Assembly (NCBI GenBank): GCA_951394405.1
Contig: OX596344.1
Coordinates: 558,001 to 622,000, forward strand
DNA: 64,000 nt
Source: Coprinellus micaceus
Taxonomy: Eukaryota; Basidiomycota; Agaricomycetes; Agaricales; Psathyrellaceae
Reading direction: 5' to 3'
The notes under the pieces are model-generated. The model worked only from the letters and a program-made list of their open reading frames with translations, searched no databases and was not told where the DNA came from. Every line of letters starts with the position of its first letter. The first letter of the stretch is position 1. Shown piece after piece: positions 12,549 to 22,429 of this stretch. A program made the translations under genes and the position numbers.

Positions 12549-12779
12549 TGTAAGCATGGCCATGCTTACGACGCCGCGCCCTTATCTTATCACTCGTATT
12601 TACACATATTTACTATCGGCCTCGAGCGATCATTCTCTTCCCTGCTCGACGCCTCATCTTTTCTACCTTACGTTCTCATCCCCCCGTTGTACCTCGTCTC
12701 AGTTCTCGACGAATATACGCTGGTCCTATCAACGTCTTCGGACCGACCTAGCGAAGGCTGCATACACGGCAGCCTTACA
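12549..12779 (+). repeat. left LTR of gag-only element
   Basis: The LTR opens with a perfect 20-bp palindrome (GTAAGCATGGCCATGCTTAC, 12550-12569). It closes with a GGCTGC/GCAGCC hairpin just before the terminal TTACA. Confidence 0.85.
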
Positions 12780-13082
12780 CTTTTTTTTTGATACCAACCT
12801 TCTTTTTCGTCACACTCTCTCACTCTGGCCACCCTACCTCCGCCGCCGCCACCTCGTGTTACTCGGGCCGCCGCTGCTGAGAACTCGATTCCCCTCATCC
12901 CTATCGACCACGACATCGGTGCCATCCGACGCCCACGCCGCCCACCCTACCACTCGGACTCGGACGACTCAGACTTGGAGCCCTTCGACGCCGAAGTTTT
13001 CAGATTACCTCATCGCCGCCCGATTCCCCGTCCCATCAACCGGACACCGCCCATCGTGCCCTCATCGCCCTCGGTACCAAAC

Positions 13083-14003
13083 ATGCCCAACAAGATCATC
13101 AGCGCGTTCACCGGGATACCGGCGGACTCACCCAACGTCCTCAGGATTTGGCTCGGCCAAAATGAAGACAGCTTCGATAACTTCGAAGACACCCACAAGG
13201 ACACTAAGCTCTCAGTCAAGACCCGGATTCGTCTCACCGGTTCGGCGTTGCAGGACCCTTTGATGGCGGAATGGTGGTCTCAAGGGCGGAAGGAGTTTTT
13301 GGAGTTATTGACGTGGGATGCATTTGTTCAGAAGCTTAAGGATCGCTTCTTGCCAGTGGATTGGAAGACGGATGCAATGGAGAGGTTCTATTGGTGCACG
13401 CAGGGTAAGCGTGACTTCCGTACCTTTGCTGCTGAGCTTGTTCAGTTCGCCGGTGCTCTCCCCTCGGGAACCATCTCCACCAGCACCCTCAAGCAACACC
13501 TCTTCTTCCACTCCCACCCCCAACTGTACCTCCGCATGCGTGCTCTCCAGTCGTTCAGCATCGAGTCCACCTCCCAGACCCCCGATCAGCTCATTTCCCT
13601 GATGGCTGCCCAATGGGACAGTCTCGTCGCCGATCTCTCCAGTCGCCCATCCCGTTCATCCATTACGGCTACGTCATCAACCATCACTCCCCGCACTGGT
13701 CTTACCGTCTCGCAGGCTGCCCCTGCAGGTCCACCCCGTCTCACAGACGAGGAGAAGGCTCAACTCTCTGCTCAGGGTGCCTGCTGGAACTGCCGCCGGA
13801 AGCCTGGAGATGGGGACTGGACCCCACACACCCGTCTTGCCTGCCCCGGAAACCCCACTATCGGTGCTCGACCTGGACGGGACTATGTTGCCCCAAGCCC
13901 AACTGCCGCCATCACCTCGGGACTGGCCGCTGCCGTTTTCTATCCTGACGTCGACACGTCCGAGGAGGAGGAGGAGGAGGACTGTTCGGATGATTCAGAT
14001 TGA
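13083..14003 (+). CDS. gag: Gag-like protein with CX2CX11HX4C zinc knuckle
   Basis: This is the capsid/nucleocapsid-type protein of the LTR element. From the first in-frame ATG it is 306 residues. The frame is open farther upstream, to a stop at 12789, with no ATG; CTGGCCACC at about 12825 sits where a start might once have been. The core (DPLMAEWWSQGRKEF and the MERFYWCTQGKRDF segment) matches the helical Retrotrans_gag fold by pattern. CWNC...H...C near the C-terminus is a stretched zinc knuckle. The tail is very acidic (EEEEEED). No RT or protease follows before the right LTR. Confidence 0.8.
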   Translation: MPNKIISAFTGIPADSPNVLRIWLGQNEDSFDNFEDTHKDTKLSVKTRIRLTGSALQDPLMAEWWSQGRKEFLELLTWDAFVQKLKDRFLPVDWKTDAMERFYWCTQGKRDFRTFAAELVQFAGALPSGTISTSTLKQHLFFHSHPQLYLRMRALQSFSIESTSQTPDQLISLMAAQWDSLVADLSSRPSRSSITATSSTITPRTGLTVSQAAPAGPPRLTDEEKAQLSAQGACWNCRRKPGDGDWTPHTRLACPGNPTIGARPGRDYVAPSPTAAITSGLAAAVFYPDVDTSEEEEEEDCSDDSD

Positions 14004-14153
14004 ATTAGTGTGTTTTAATTTTTTAAACGTTCTGTTGGTATCATGTTCTCTCCGTGGTGTTGTCTGTACACATCGACTCAGTTCCACTCGATTCTTATGT
14101 GTCTGCCGGCTTGGCTGTTGGGGATGCCATCTGTTTTTCGGGGTGGGGAGGGG

Positions 14154-14384
14154 TGTAAGCATGGCCATGCTTACGACGCCGCGCCCTTATCTTATCACTC
14201 GTATTTACACATATTTACTATCGGCCTCGAGCGATCATTCTCTTCCCTGCTCGACGCCTCATCTTTTCTACCTTACGTTCTCATCCCCCCGTTGTACCTC
14301 GTCTCAGTTCTCGATGAATATACGCTGGTCCTATCAACGTCTTCGGACCGACCTAGCGAAGGCTGCATACACGGCAGCCTTACA
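14154..14384 (+). repeat. right LTR of gag-only element
   Basis: Same 231 bp as the left LTR, including the terminal palindrome at 14155-14174. It is followed by the right target duplication CTGCG (14385-14389). Confidence 0.85.
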
Positions 14385-14515
14385 CTGCGCGTCCCTTTGT
14401 TTTCCTTTTCTCGCCTATCTTATCGCTGAATCGTCCAGATAGTGCCCGAGAGGGCTCTAGATACCTGGATGATTGTATGCTGCATGAATTCATTCGCCAG
14501 GGCAAAGTGTTTGAC

Positions 14516-14572
14516 TTAAGCGCCCGTGACATTGGGTCACATTCATTAGTCCGTAATTGGATTGTGACAAAC
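14516..14572 (+). promoter_or_regulatory. shared upstream element of NLR paralogues (second copy)
   Basis: GTGAC-N5-GTCAC at 14526-14540 lies in a block matching 5987-6042. It sits about 170 bp upstream of the ATG at 14697. The spacer between the arms is one base longer than in the other copy. Confidence 0.5.
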
Positions 14573-14696
14573 CCATTGGATACCCGTCACTCACGGGGCA
14601 TTGACATTGCGCAGCCCTTCCATACTCCTTTTACTGCGACAGCTTATTCTTTTCCTCCCGCCATCTTCCTCCCCACCGTATACCTGTCTTTCAAAC

Positions 14697-17592
14697 ATGC
14701 CAACGCCTGCAAGCCGTGCCAGCTCAAAATCGAAGCCCAATCCTCGGGGACGCAGGCGACAATCCAAGCACGGAGTAGCTTCCCCGGAAAACGAAGCTGG
14801 CCCTTCTGAACCTAACACCATCCCTGCGACCTTGGATGAACCCACACCAATTGCTCGATCGACACGGGGCGCGACAAAGAGCCGCGTTGAAAGCACACGC
14901 GAACTTCGACCTCGTCCCCGCTCTGCTGCAAGCCTCTGTCATCCTGGTCGCGACACATCTCGATCCTGAGGTACTCGGCCATCGAGCACTCCAAGAACAC
15001 GGGGTCACCCATATCTACCCATACCTGAGCAGGGGCGGTCTAGCAAGGCGAGCAGTTGCGCTGAGTCTGTGGCGGTCGACCAACTCGATGCTGTCCACGG
15101 GCAAGTGATGCAACGACCACGGCATATCATTGCTGGTATCGAGGAGGCTATCCATGGAACCAGCACTGCATCCCTCCCCCGTTTCACGTTCGACGCGCAC
15201 CCTTTGCCTGCGGCACATCCACTCCCAACCCCAATCTTTCCTAGTTCTGTACCTTCTACCCTGTCGCCCCTCACCCCGTCGCCTTGGATCCATCCACCCC
15301 CTGCCGCCTCGCTTCCTGACCCAGGACGGCCTACATATCTCAACTCGGCCCCAGCAATATCTGGAACCAGTTACTTCCCGTATTCCCACCACATCACCAT
15401 TGGGACCTTTGCTGCCAATTCTGGACCCGCAAAAACACTCTTCGACTGTACGTCTGCTCATTATTCCTTGCTCATTATTCCTTGCCCTCTCCCCTAACGT
15501 CGAACGATAACACAACAATAGATCTCAGCCCCCACATCTCCCATGGAGCGGCGCATAACTCAGCCGAGCGATGGAATGCTCCAGTGTGTCACGAGGAGAC
15601 TCGAGTCACTGTGCGTGAGGATATTGTCAGCTGGATCAATCATGGGGAGGGAGACAACAAGCCGAAGAAGATCATGTGGCTCAGTGGGCCCGCAGGATCT
15701 GGGAAGACGGCCATCGCTGGCTCTGTCGCGGAGACGTGCAAGTGTGAAGGATTGTTGGCAGGGACCTTCTTTTTCTCGTCATTTGGAGGTTCAGCTGAGA
15801 GGAGCTCCAAGCGCAGCCTCATCACAACTCTTGCATACCATATGTCCCAGAACAATGCCCTTCATCAGTTCAAGACAAATCTGCATGCTGCCATCGACTC
15901 TCAGCCAGACATCTTCTGCAAGAACCTGAAGGAGCAGGCCGAATGCCTCATCCTACAACCTTTCCAGAATATTGAGGGCATGGGAAATAGGGTGGGCTGG
16001 CCAAAGGTCATCATCATTGATGGCCTGGATGAAGTTGTAGCAGCGCAGCCTCATGCTAGAATGGAGCTTCAAACACCCGAGACATCTGAAGATGACCAAA
16101 TCGAGATCCTCAATGTCCTCCTTGCCCTTTCCCAAAGCTCATCCTTCCCTTTGGTATCTTCATCACCAGCCGTCCAGAGCTCAACATCACTGAATTCTTT
16201 GCTGCTGATGCACGAGACACCACTATCAACCTCTTCCTTGACTCCCAGTACAACCCTGAGGCAGACATTGAACATTTCCTTGTGTCAAAATTTGCCCCTA
16301 TACAACGCCGTGCTGGAATCTCCAGCCCATCATGGCCTGGGAAGCCTGTTCTTGACCGCCTTGTGGAGATGTCCTCAGGCCAGTTCATTGTCCCTACCAC
16401 CATCATTCAATGGGTTGAGGCTGGCGTGCCTCAGCTTCAATTGGCTGAGGTCTTGCAGTTGGGGCAACTGAACACCAGGGCAAACCCTTTTGCCACACTT
16501 GATGCATTATATGGCCATATCCTCAAGCGTGCCCACAATACTTGGGATGACCCTCACTTGGTTGTAAAGTGGATACTCTGCATTGCATCAGCCCTTTCAC
16601 CTCATGCACCTGGTGATGTCTCTACTGCCAAATTCTGGAGGCAGTTCCTTGAGAATGTGGAGGGAGAGCTCAGTTATCGCTTGGGACCCATCACTTCCCT
16701 CATCTCCATCCCACCACCAAATGACACCACCTCTCCTATCACAATCTATCACAAATCATTGACCGACTTCTTGTCCTCACCAAGCCGATGTGGGGACCTC
16801 TATGTCTCTGCAACAGGGTATGATTCCTTCATTGCAGATAGAATTTTTGTGGTCCTGAAAAGTGGGTCACATCTATTCTTTTCTTTTGTGCCACCATTGA
16901 CTAATGCAACAATCCATTTGCCTTAGATAAGGGACCAATTGTCCCTTGTCCTACCCCTCCAGACCTTGCCAGATTTCTCAGAACATTCTTCTGGCTCAAG
17001 GTGATTGTGGAAGAGTCTCCAAAGGCCTTGGTCTGTTTGAGTGAGAGCTCCAAGGCTGAGCTTGCCTCCTGTGATGTTGCTTGGTGGACCACAGTTTCCC
17101 TTTCAGAAATTTACTCTGATGGGTCAGGCCTACCTCACAGCAGCCATGTCAACTGCACCAAGTCACCTGGAAAGAAATGGGGAACACACAGCTGGCCAGT
17201 TCAATGTATATATGCAAGAATTCATCAAGCATTGGAGGTAAGTGCCACTATCAATATCAAAACTATCCCAATGTACACCAGCTTAACCATTTAAAAATCA
17301 GTGCAACTTGAATATGATCTCTTCAACCCAACCTACAATGCCCCAAGTGCCAGGCTCAAAATGCCATGCAGCATGTCTCCATTGGAGGACAGGCATTCTT
17401 GCAAAGGCTAAGGAGCTTGGATGGTGTGTTCATAAGCTAGAGGAGGTGGAAGTTGAGAAGCTGGGGGATGTGTTGAGGAGGGAGAGCTGGGACATGTTCC
17501 GTCAGGTGGGTAGTACTCGATGGGATTCATGGTCCCATGGTCCCATGGTCCCAGCATGCACTATCTGCCAACCTGTAACAAACAGTAACTAG
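14697..17592 (+). pseudogene. NACHT NLR-like gene disrupted by a nonsense codon and a frameshift
   Basis: The exon plan matches the intact copy: first exon from MPTPASRAS to 15447, intron 15448-15521, NACHT exon 15522-16861, then 16927-17237 and 17302-17592. Two lesions are visible. TGA at 14967-14969 interrupts an otherwise open first exon, and CGA there would fit the surrounding frame. One base is missing near 16152, in ttccctttggtatc against ttccctttccgtatc at 6199-8891, so the second half of NACHT is in another frame. Walker A (GPAGSGKT), Walker B (IIIIDGLDEV with one Val) and the Cys/His tail (CHAACLHWRTG, CTICQP) are otherwise intact, which suggests recent inactivation. CpG is strongly depleted from about 15780 onward. 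A sequencing error at one lesion cannot be excluded. Confidence 0.8.
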
Positions 17593-18460
17593 AGCAAGCA
17601 GGTGTACATCCTTGTCCTATGGCAAGACATCTCAATGTGAGGTGAGATGGGACAGCTGTTTGAGGGAAGCACACAGGATTGGCATTTTCAACACCTTGAC
17701 AAAGTGAGGCTTGAATCATGTCTGGGAACTGGCCTCACTAAGGCGTACTCAAATTTCAGTGATTTATGTCAATGTGCAAGGTGGAGACAGGTTCACAGCT
17801 GGGGTGTGATATGAGGAGCCATGTGTGCAGAGGAACTTGCAGGTTTGCTGAAGGAATCTCCTGTTGTCATAGATGATAGGGGCTCTGTCAAAGGTTCAAG
17901 GGGTGTGTGGGTTGGGGAATGGTCAGGTAGCTTTCATGACAGGAATCTGAGTTGAGGTCCAAGGTACCATCTGGAGGGTGTGCAAAGCCCCATTGACACA
18001 ATCAACATGCAGAGTGGTTGCCAAGGAGGACAAAAGAAGGAGGCCTCACAACCCCATAGTTCTGTTGCTTTCAAATGGTGTGGGGGGAGAATGCATGAGC
18101 TGACTGGGTTTGCTGGTTGATGAATCAGTTTTAATCTTTTCCAAGCCATTGGTAGCATTGTTGAGGGGACTTGAGTGGGTTCATATGGGCCCTCTCAGCA
18201 GCGCTTCTTGGCATGGGTAGTCATACAGAGACTCAAAGACAATGAGTGAATCTATGAGGTGACAGAGGAGCGAGCACATGGGTCCCCTTACTCCTCAATT
18301 TGTCAGCTCTATGAGACAGCCCAGTCTCAGACATGCCACTGCAGGAACAGAGGGGCAGTGGCAGGGTAAGCACAGTAGAGATTGAATGTTCAACCCAGAA
18401 GCTGAATTCCGCAGTGATGCACAGGAAAAGGTGAGAGAGGGCTGTCAAAGGTCAGGATCC
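17593..18460. other. CpG-depleted intergenic DNA
   Basis: No gene or repeat is recognised here. By hand count, bases 17641-18060 contain one CpG. The depletion continues from the NLR pseudogene and ends sharply near 18460, where the next 60 bases from 18481 hold seven. Confidence 0.6.
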
Positions 18461-19434
18461 GGTGTGGTAGGGATGCTCGGCGCACCTGAGGACAACCCTA
18501 AGCGCCTGCGTGACGTCACCCGATGCCGCAACCGGATTTGGTTGCGGCGGCGATTACATCACCGCGTGCTTCTCTTACCTCAACCACGACATTCCGCCAG
18601 CGCACCGACACAAGACCATCGTACACAGCGGAGAACACACGTTTGAAGAGCACAGTTGGGCGGCATCGGCTAGGAAGGAGGATTAGAGTTGAGGCCTGGT
18701 TCGTTTTCACATTCTTTTCTTATCATCTCTACACCATCCGTTTCACTGACGAGTGCACCCGACGGCGATTTGATGATGGCGAGCATGTCCCCTCCCTCCA
18801 CCACAGCTCGAGCCATCCAGAGTTTGGGCCACTCTGAGAGGTGACGGCGACCCCCAGCTCTGATGTGCGGTGCAGAGAACGTAAGGGAGCACGGCCATGT
18901 CTCGTCGGAATCGATGACACAGAAGATCGCCTCTGAGGTTTTGCTATAGCAACCCTATTTTCCATTCGTATCTATCTCTCCATTTCACGTTCCTGAGCAC
19001 GGGGAGCCCGGCGCATGAGCACGCATAGATGGGCCCCAATATATCCTCCTGGTCTCGGACCCTCCTGTATCTCCCTATCCCCTGGTACCTACCATCTACC
19101 TACTTGGTCTCTTCCCCAAGTCTGAGCCTGAGCCTGAGCCGAGCCGAGCTGAACATACGCCCTCAACGAGCCGCAGACCAAGTCTGGTACGCATATTATT
19201 CTGTCTATCCTACTGACTACAGGTCGACAGGATCCATACCCATACCCTCCACTATCGTCATTTCGACGACCTAGGAACCTCCTCGTTTCTGCAGCCAAGA
19301 ATTCGTTTCTTCCACACTGGCACTGTGTTGCTGAGCGCAGAGCAATTCCCAGGAGGTTCTTTAAAAGGGGTCTAAGTCGATAAGCACACACGAGAGCCAG
19401 AGAGGACGGCGAGATTTAAGAGAATGAAGGCAAG
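18461..19434. other. intergenic, CpG-rich, no gene recognised
   Basis: It contains a perfect 8-bp stem CCGCAACC/GGTTGCGG (18526-18547) and short GAGCC iterations near 19127-19145. No supported coding model was found. Confidence 0.4.
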
Positions 19435-19442
19435 AAAGAGCA

Positions 19443-20205
19443 CCAGTAGCGGACATTATTTTCCATAAAACCCTTTGAGCTGTCTGCTGCGGGTTTTCCA
19501 TAATTCACTTTTGGGCTTCGATCAAATTGCACTTTGTATAATTTTGCAAAAGCGTGAAATAGTTGCTTCTTGGGGTAGTGTGTTTTTTCCCAATGCAGTA
19601 GGGGCATCATCTGCAATGTGATCAAGTCCAACATACCACTGTATGTTGAAGAAATTAAATCAAACCAGAATTTAAGTTGTGGGCTCTCAAAAATACTCGC
19701 ATATGGGCTCAAATAATTTCATTATTAAAATGTGCATCACCCGGCATGTGTAACGTCACCCTACGACTGTCAATTCAAGGCCCTTGGGCCGAGCTCATGA
19801 TGAGCAGCGGCAAGGAACCTGGGGGCCCCACATATGTGACTGACGGTCTCACATCAGGGGCCCTGGGACCCTCCCTGGAGCATCGTGGGGCCCCCCTGAA
19901 GGGAGGGGTGCGATGCAGAGTGGGAGGGAGCTACCCATGTGGGAATGTGAGGGCCATCACGAATGATAAACAAACTTACATCACATGCCTAGTTGAATGA
20001 GCACGTGATGTGTTCCTTTTAGGGAAAGTGGGTTATGATTCATAATTATGCATAACGCAAATAGAAGCAGCGGCGTCCCTCACGAAAAGTGTATTATGCA
20101 TAATGCAAAAAGAAGCAGTGGCCTCCCAGAGAAAAAGTGCATTTTGGAAAACCCCTGCCAGACAGCTGTAATGAAATTATGGAAAAAAATGCCAGACAGG
20201 ACTTG
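19443..20205. mobile_element. hAT-like MITE, copy A
   Basis: About 55 bp at each end are inverted relatives of each other: ttattttccataaaaccc... at the left, and ...attatggaaaaaaatg at the right, sharing GGTTTTCC and AGCTGTCTG blocks. Near-identical 8-mers AAAGAGCA (19435-19442) and AAAGAGGA (20206-20213) flank it, as expected for an 8-bp hAT duplication. The interior (about 19560-20000) is a direct relative of copy B. No transposase frame is present. Superfamily assignment rests on duplication length alone. Confidence 0.55.
20045..20140. repeat. tandem repeat, 2 x 48 bp
   Basis: Units 20045-20092 and 20093-20140 both begin attatgcataa and continue through agaagcag. They differ at scattered bases. 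The repeat lies inside MITE copy A and is absent from copy B. Confidence 0.75.
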
Positions 20206-20459
20206 AAAGAGGATGCCACCTGCTTATGGGGATGTAGAATTTCGGTATCAACATAGCATTTGGAGTTTCATCTGAGGGGGAGAAAGCTTGTTGAGTCATA
20301 ACAGAAACCATGCAGATGTGCTGAAAGAGCTCAGCGAGAAATTTGGGGCAAGGAAGATATGAGCAGAGGTCACCATGTTGAATCAAGGGAACTCTTGTCC
20401 TATGGTTGCAGCTAAAGGATAGTGTTGTCAAGGGAAATTGAGTCATTTGGGGAAGTTGC

Positions 20460-20815
20460 CTGGAAGATGTGGTTGGGAACGTGTGGGCCACAGACACAAG
20501 GACAGAGGGACAGGGGACGGGAGCTACGGAGAAAGTGACGAGGGCAAAGAGAATGAGAGGGCGTCTTGGCTGTCTGTTAGCTCCTGCAGATGGCTGAGGC
20601 TCCCTGGGCTGAGTGTTGGCTCAGTGGTGCACCAAGGTGGTGCGGCAGGAAAGAGGGAAGGGTTTTCCAGGACGTTGGAGAAGCGTAGCAGAGATTGAAC
20701 ATCGTCGAGAGTAAAATCAATGGGTGGCTGACACGGAGATCCAGATAAGGGAGTGGATCAATATCCTTGGTCAGCCAAACCAGCGATCAAACAACCCTTG
20801 CCTCCCCCCATGTTG
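20460..20815 (+). promoter_or_regulatory. recurrent upstream block (copy 3), separated from its module by a MITE
   Basis: It matches 3120-3452 and 60540-60830 in order and ends in aaaccagcgatcaaacaaccc (20777-20797). MITE copy B starts 11 bp after it, so the matching downstream part resumes only after 21579. Confidence 0.45.
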
Positions 20816-20825
20816 CCTCCCAACA

Positions 20826-21579
20826 CCAGTGTCTGGGGCATTTGTAGACAAACCACTGCAAGTCCTGCATTGGTCCTGTAACAAAGCCACTGTAACCTGA
20901 ATGTGGTTTGTTAACAAATCCCTGCAGCTTGCAGCACTGCTTCTTTTTGGCTTCTTTTTGGCTTCTTTCCCAATGTAGTAGGGCACATGGTAGGAATGTG
21001 ATCACATATAACATCACCAAAGTACATCAAGTGAATCAAATAAACTAAATCTTATTTTGTGGGGTCTCAAAAACATTGTCAAATGGGCTCAAATAAAATT
21101 CATTACTAAAATGCACCCAACTGGCGTGTGCACTGCCACTGTATGCCTGTCAATTTGAGGCCCTTGGGCCAAGCAAACGATGAGCAGCAGGAAGGAACAG
21201 GGGCCCCACATATGTGACTGATGGTCCCATATCGGGGGCCGTGGGACCCTCCCTGGAGCATCACGGGGCCCCTGCCAAAGGCAAGGGGTGTGATGCGGAG
21301 TGGGAGGGAGCTACCCATATGGGAATGTGGGGACTGCTGCGAATGAAAAAAGAACTTACATCATGTGACTCAATGTTCAACTTCCTTATTGAGACACCAA
21401 CAGCAATAGAAGCACCTTAAACACGTGGGACCTATCGCTTCCAGGGGTTTGTCAATAAACCACCTTGCTGTTGCTGCCGTTTGTAGACAAACCGTTTGCG
21501 GCCATTGCAGGTGGTTTGTCTACAAAATCACCGGATACTCCTGTTCCCAATCGATTCTCTCTGACAAATGCCCCCAGTT
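20826..21579. mobile_element. hAT-like MITE, copy B
   Basis: The left end CTGGGGCATTTGT is mirrored by ACAAATGCCCCCAG at the right end. A subterminal pair, TTTGTAGACAAACCAC (20841) and its inverse at 21511-21526, reinforces the inverted ends. Flanking 8-mers TCCCAACA (20818-20825) and TCCCATGA (21580-21587) match at six positions. The core shared with copy A includes ggggccccacatatgtgactga-like sequence. It has no coding capacity. Confidence 0.55.
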
Positions 21580-22046
21580 TCCCATGAAGGTCATGGGGAA
21601 CTGAAATGAAGCTTCTGGCACACACCCAACACGAATATAACCACCCGAAACAACACAACTCAGCCCAACGAAAACGAACGAACTAGATAGCCCTGAGAGT
21701 CACTCCTAGGCAAACGGTGTGAGTGTCAAGACCCCCACAAACCCCTCTCGCCTACTCAGATTTGACCCTGTCTCAGTGAACCGTTGGAGGCTGAGTTCGA
21801 TCAAGGTACATTGTCCTCGGCTCGTGACTAGAACCAGACTAAATGGACTCAGATCATTTGGGTGGACCCTACCAACACATCCCCCGACATGATACCACCC
21901 TCCATTCGCCTCCGAACTCTCTGTAACTCCCATTTGACACTAACTCCTACCAAAACCGGGGTTTCCACTCATGAACACGCCAAAACTCGTCGGATCGTGG
22001 CCGTCCGCTGCCTGTGGCGGACTTGCGGTGGACGCCAGCTCCGGCC
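21580..22046 (+). pseudogene. fragment of a coiled-coil-family module, truncated by a solo LTR
   Basis: The stretch from gttggaggctgagttcgatcaagg (about 21783) through catcccccgacatgataccaccc resembles 61050-61260. This places it as the 5' part of a module like the one at 60.5-63.2 kb. It stops exactly at the LTR at 22047. No open frame covers it. Confidence 0.4.
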
Positions 22047-22429
22047 TGTAGAACGATGCAAGTATGACCCACTGTAAGTGGGGAGAGTTCGATGTTAGAT
22101 TGAAAGTAAGTAGGGTATACAAGATACGCACCTGTAAGTGGGGAGAGTTCGATGGGGACTCACCCACTTACAGTGTGGACTATATACTGTGGAGAACAAT
22201 AGATAACCTATATGCGGAACAATAGGAAAGAACAATAGATGTTCCATAAGTAGAAAACAATAGCAGTGAATGGAGATAAGGTGGAGATAAGAGAACAATA
22301 AGTGCGAGTATAATGGGAATAATACAAGGTGGTTGTTGTTCTCTGTAGAACAATAGAGGATAAGTAAAATGTTCAAAATAGAGGTATTCTTTGTAGAGAT
22401 AGAGTTGACATGAGCATTGTCTTCCAACA
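22047..22429 (-). mobile_element. solo copia LTR
   Basis: Full-length 383-bp LTR in reverse orientation, close to those of the composite at 29710-41876 (tgtagaacgatgc ... cttccaaca). The flanking five bases (cggcc on the left, ccccc on the right) do not match, so no target duplication is present. An NLR gene fragment abuts one side and a coiled-coil-module fragment the other. Confidence 0.85.

Larger units (their letters stand above)
12549..14384 (+). mobile_element. non-autonomous gag-only LTR retrotransposon (TR-GAG type)
   Basis: Two direct repeats of 231 bp (12549-12779 and 14154-14384) differ at one position I could see (ctcgac versus ctcgat). They enclose about 1.4 kb carrying a single gag-like frame and no protease, RT, RNase H or integrase. 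A purine-rich tract (ggggtggggagggg) abuts the right LTR, as a polypurine tract should. A 5-bp target duplication flanks the whole. The LTRs start TGTAAG and end CTTACA. I could not identify a primer-binding site: a T-run follows the left LTR. Mobilisation would need enzymes from another element, probably a Gypsy/Metaviridae relative; that is inferred from the gag type. Confidence 0.85.

Noticed and set aside
12535..13263. A 242-residue protein over the left LTR and start of gag
   Set aside because: Its first third is LTR sequence and the rest is another frame of gag; no motif supports it.
16282..16926. An independent short gene for the second half of the third NLR copy
   Set aside because: It is the continuation of NACHT after a one-base deletion and lines up residue by residue with the intact paralogue.
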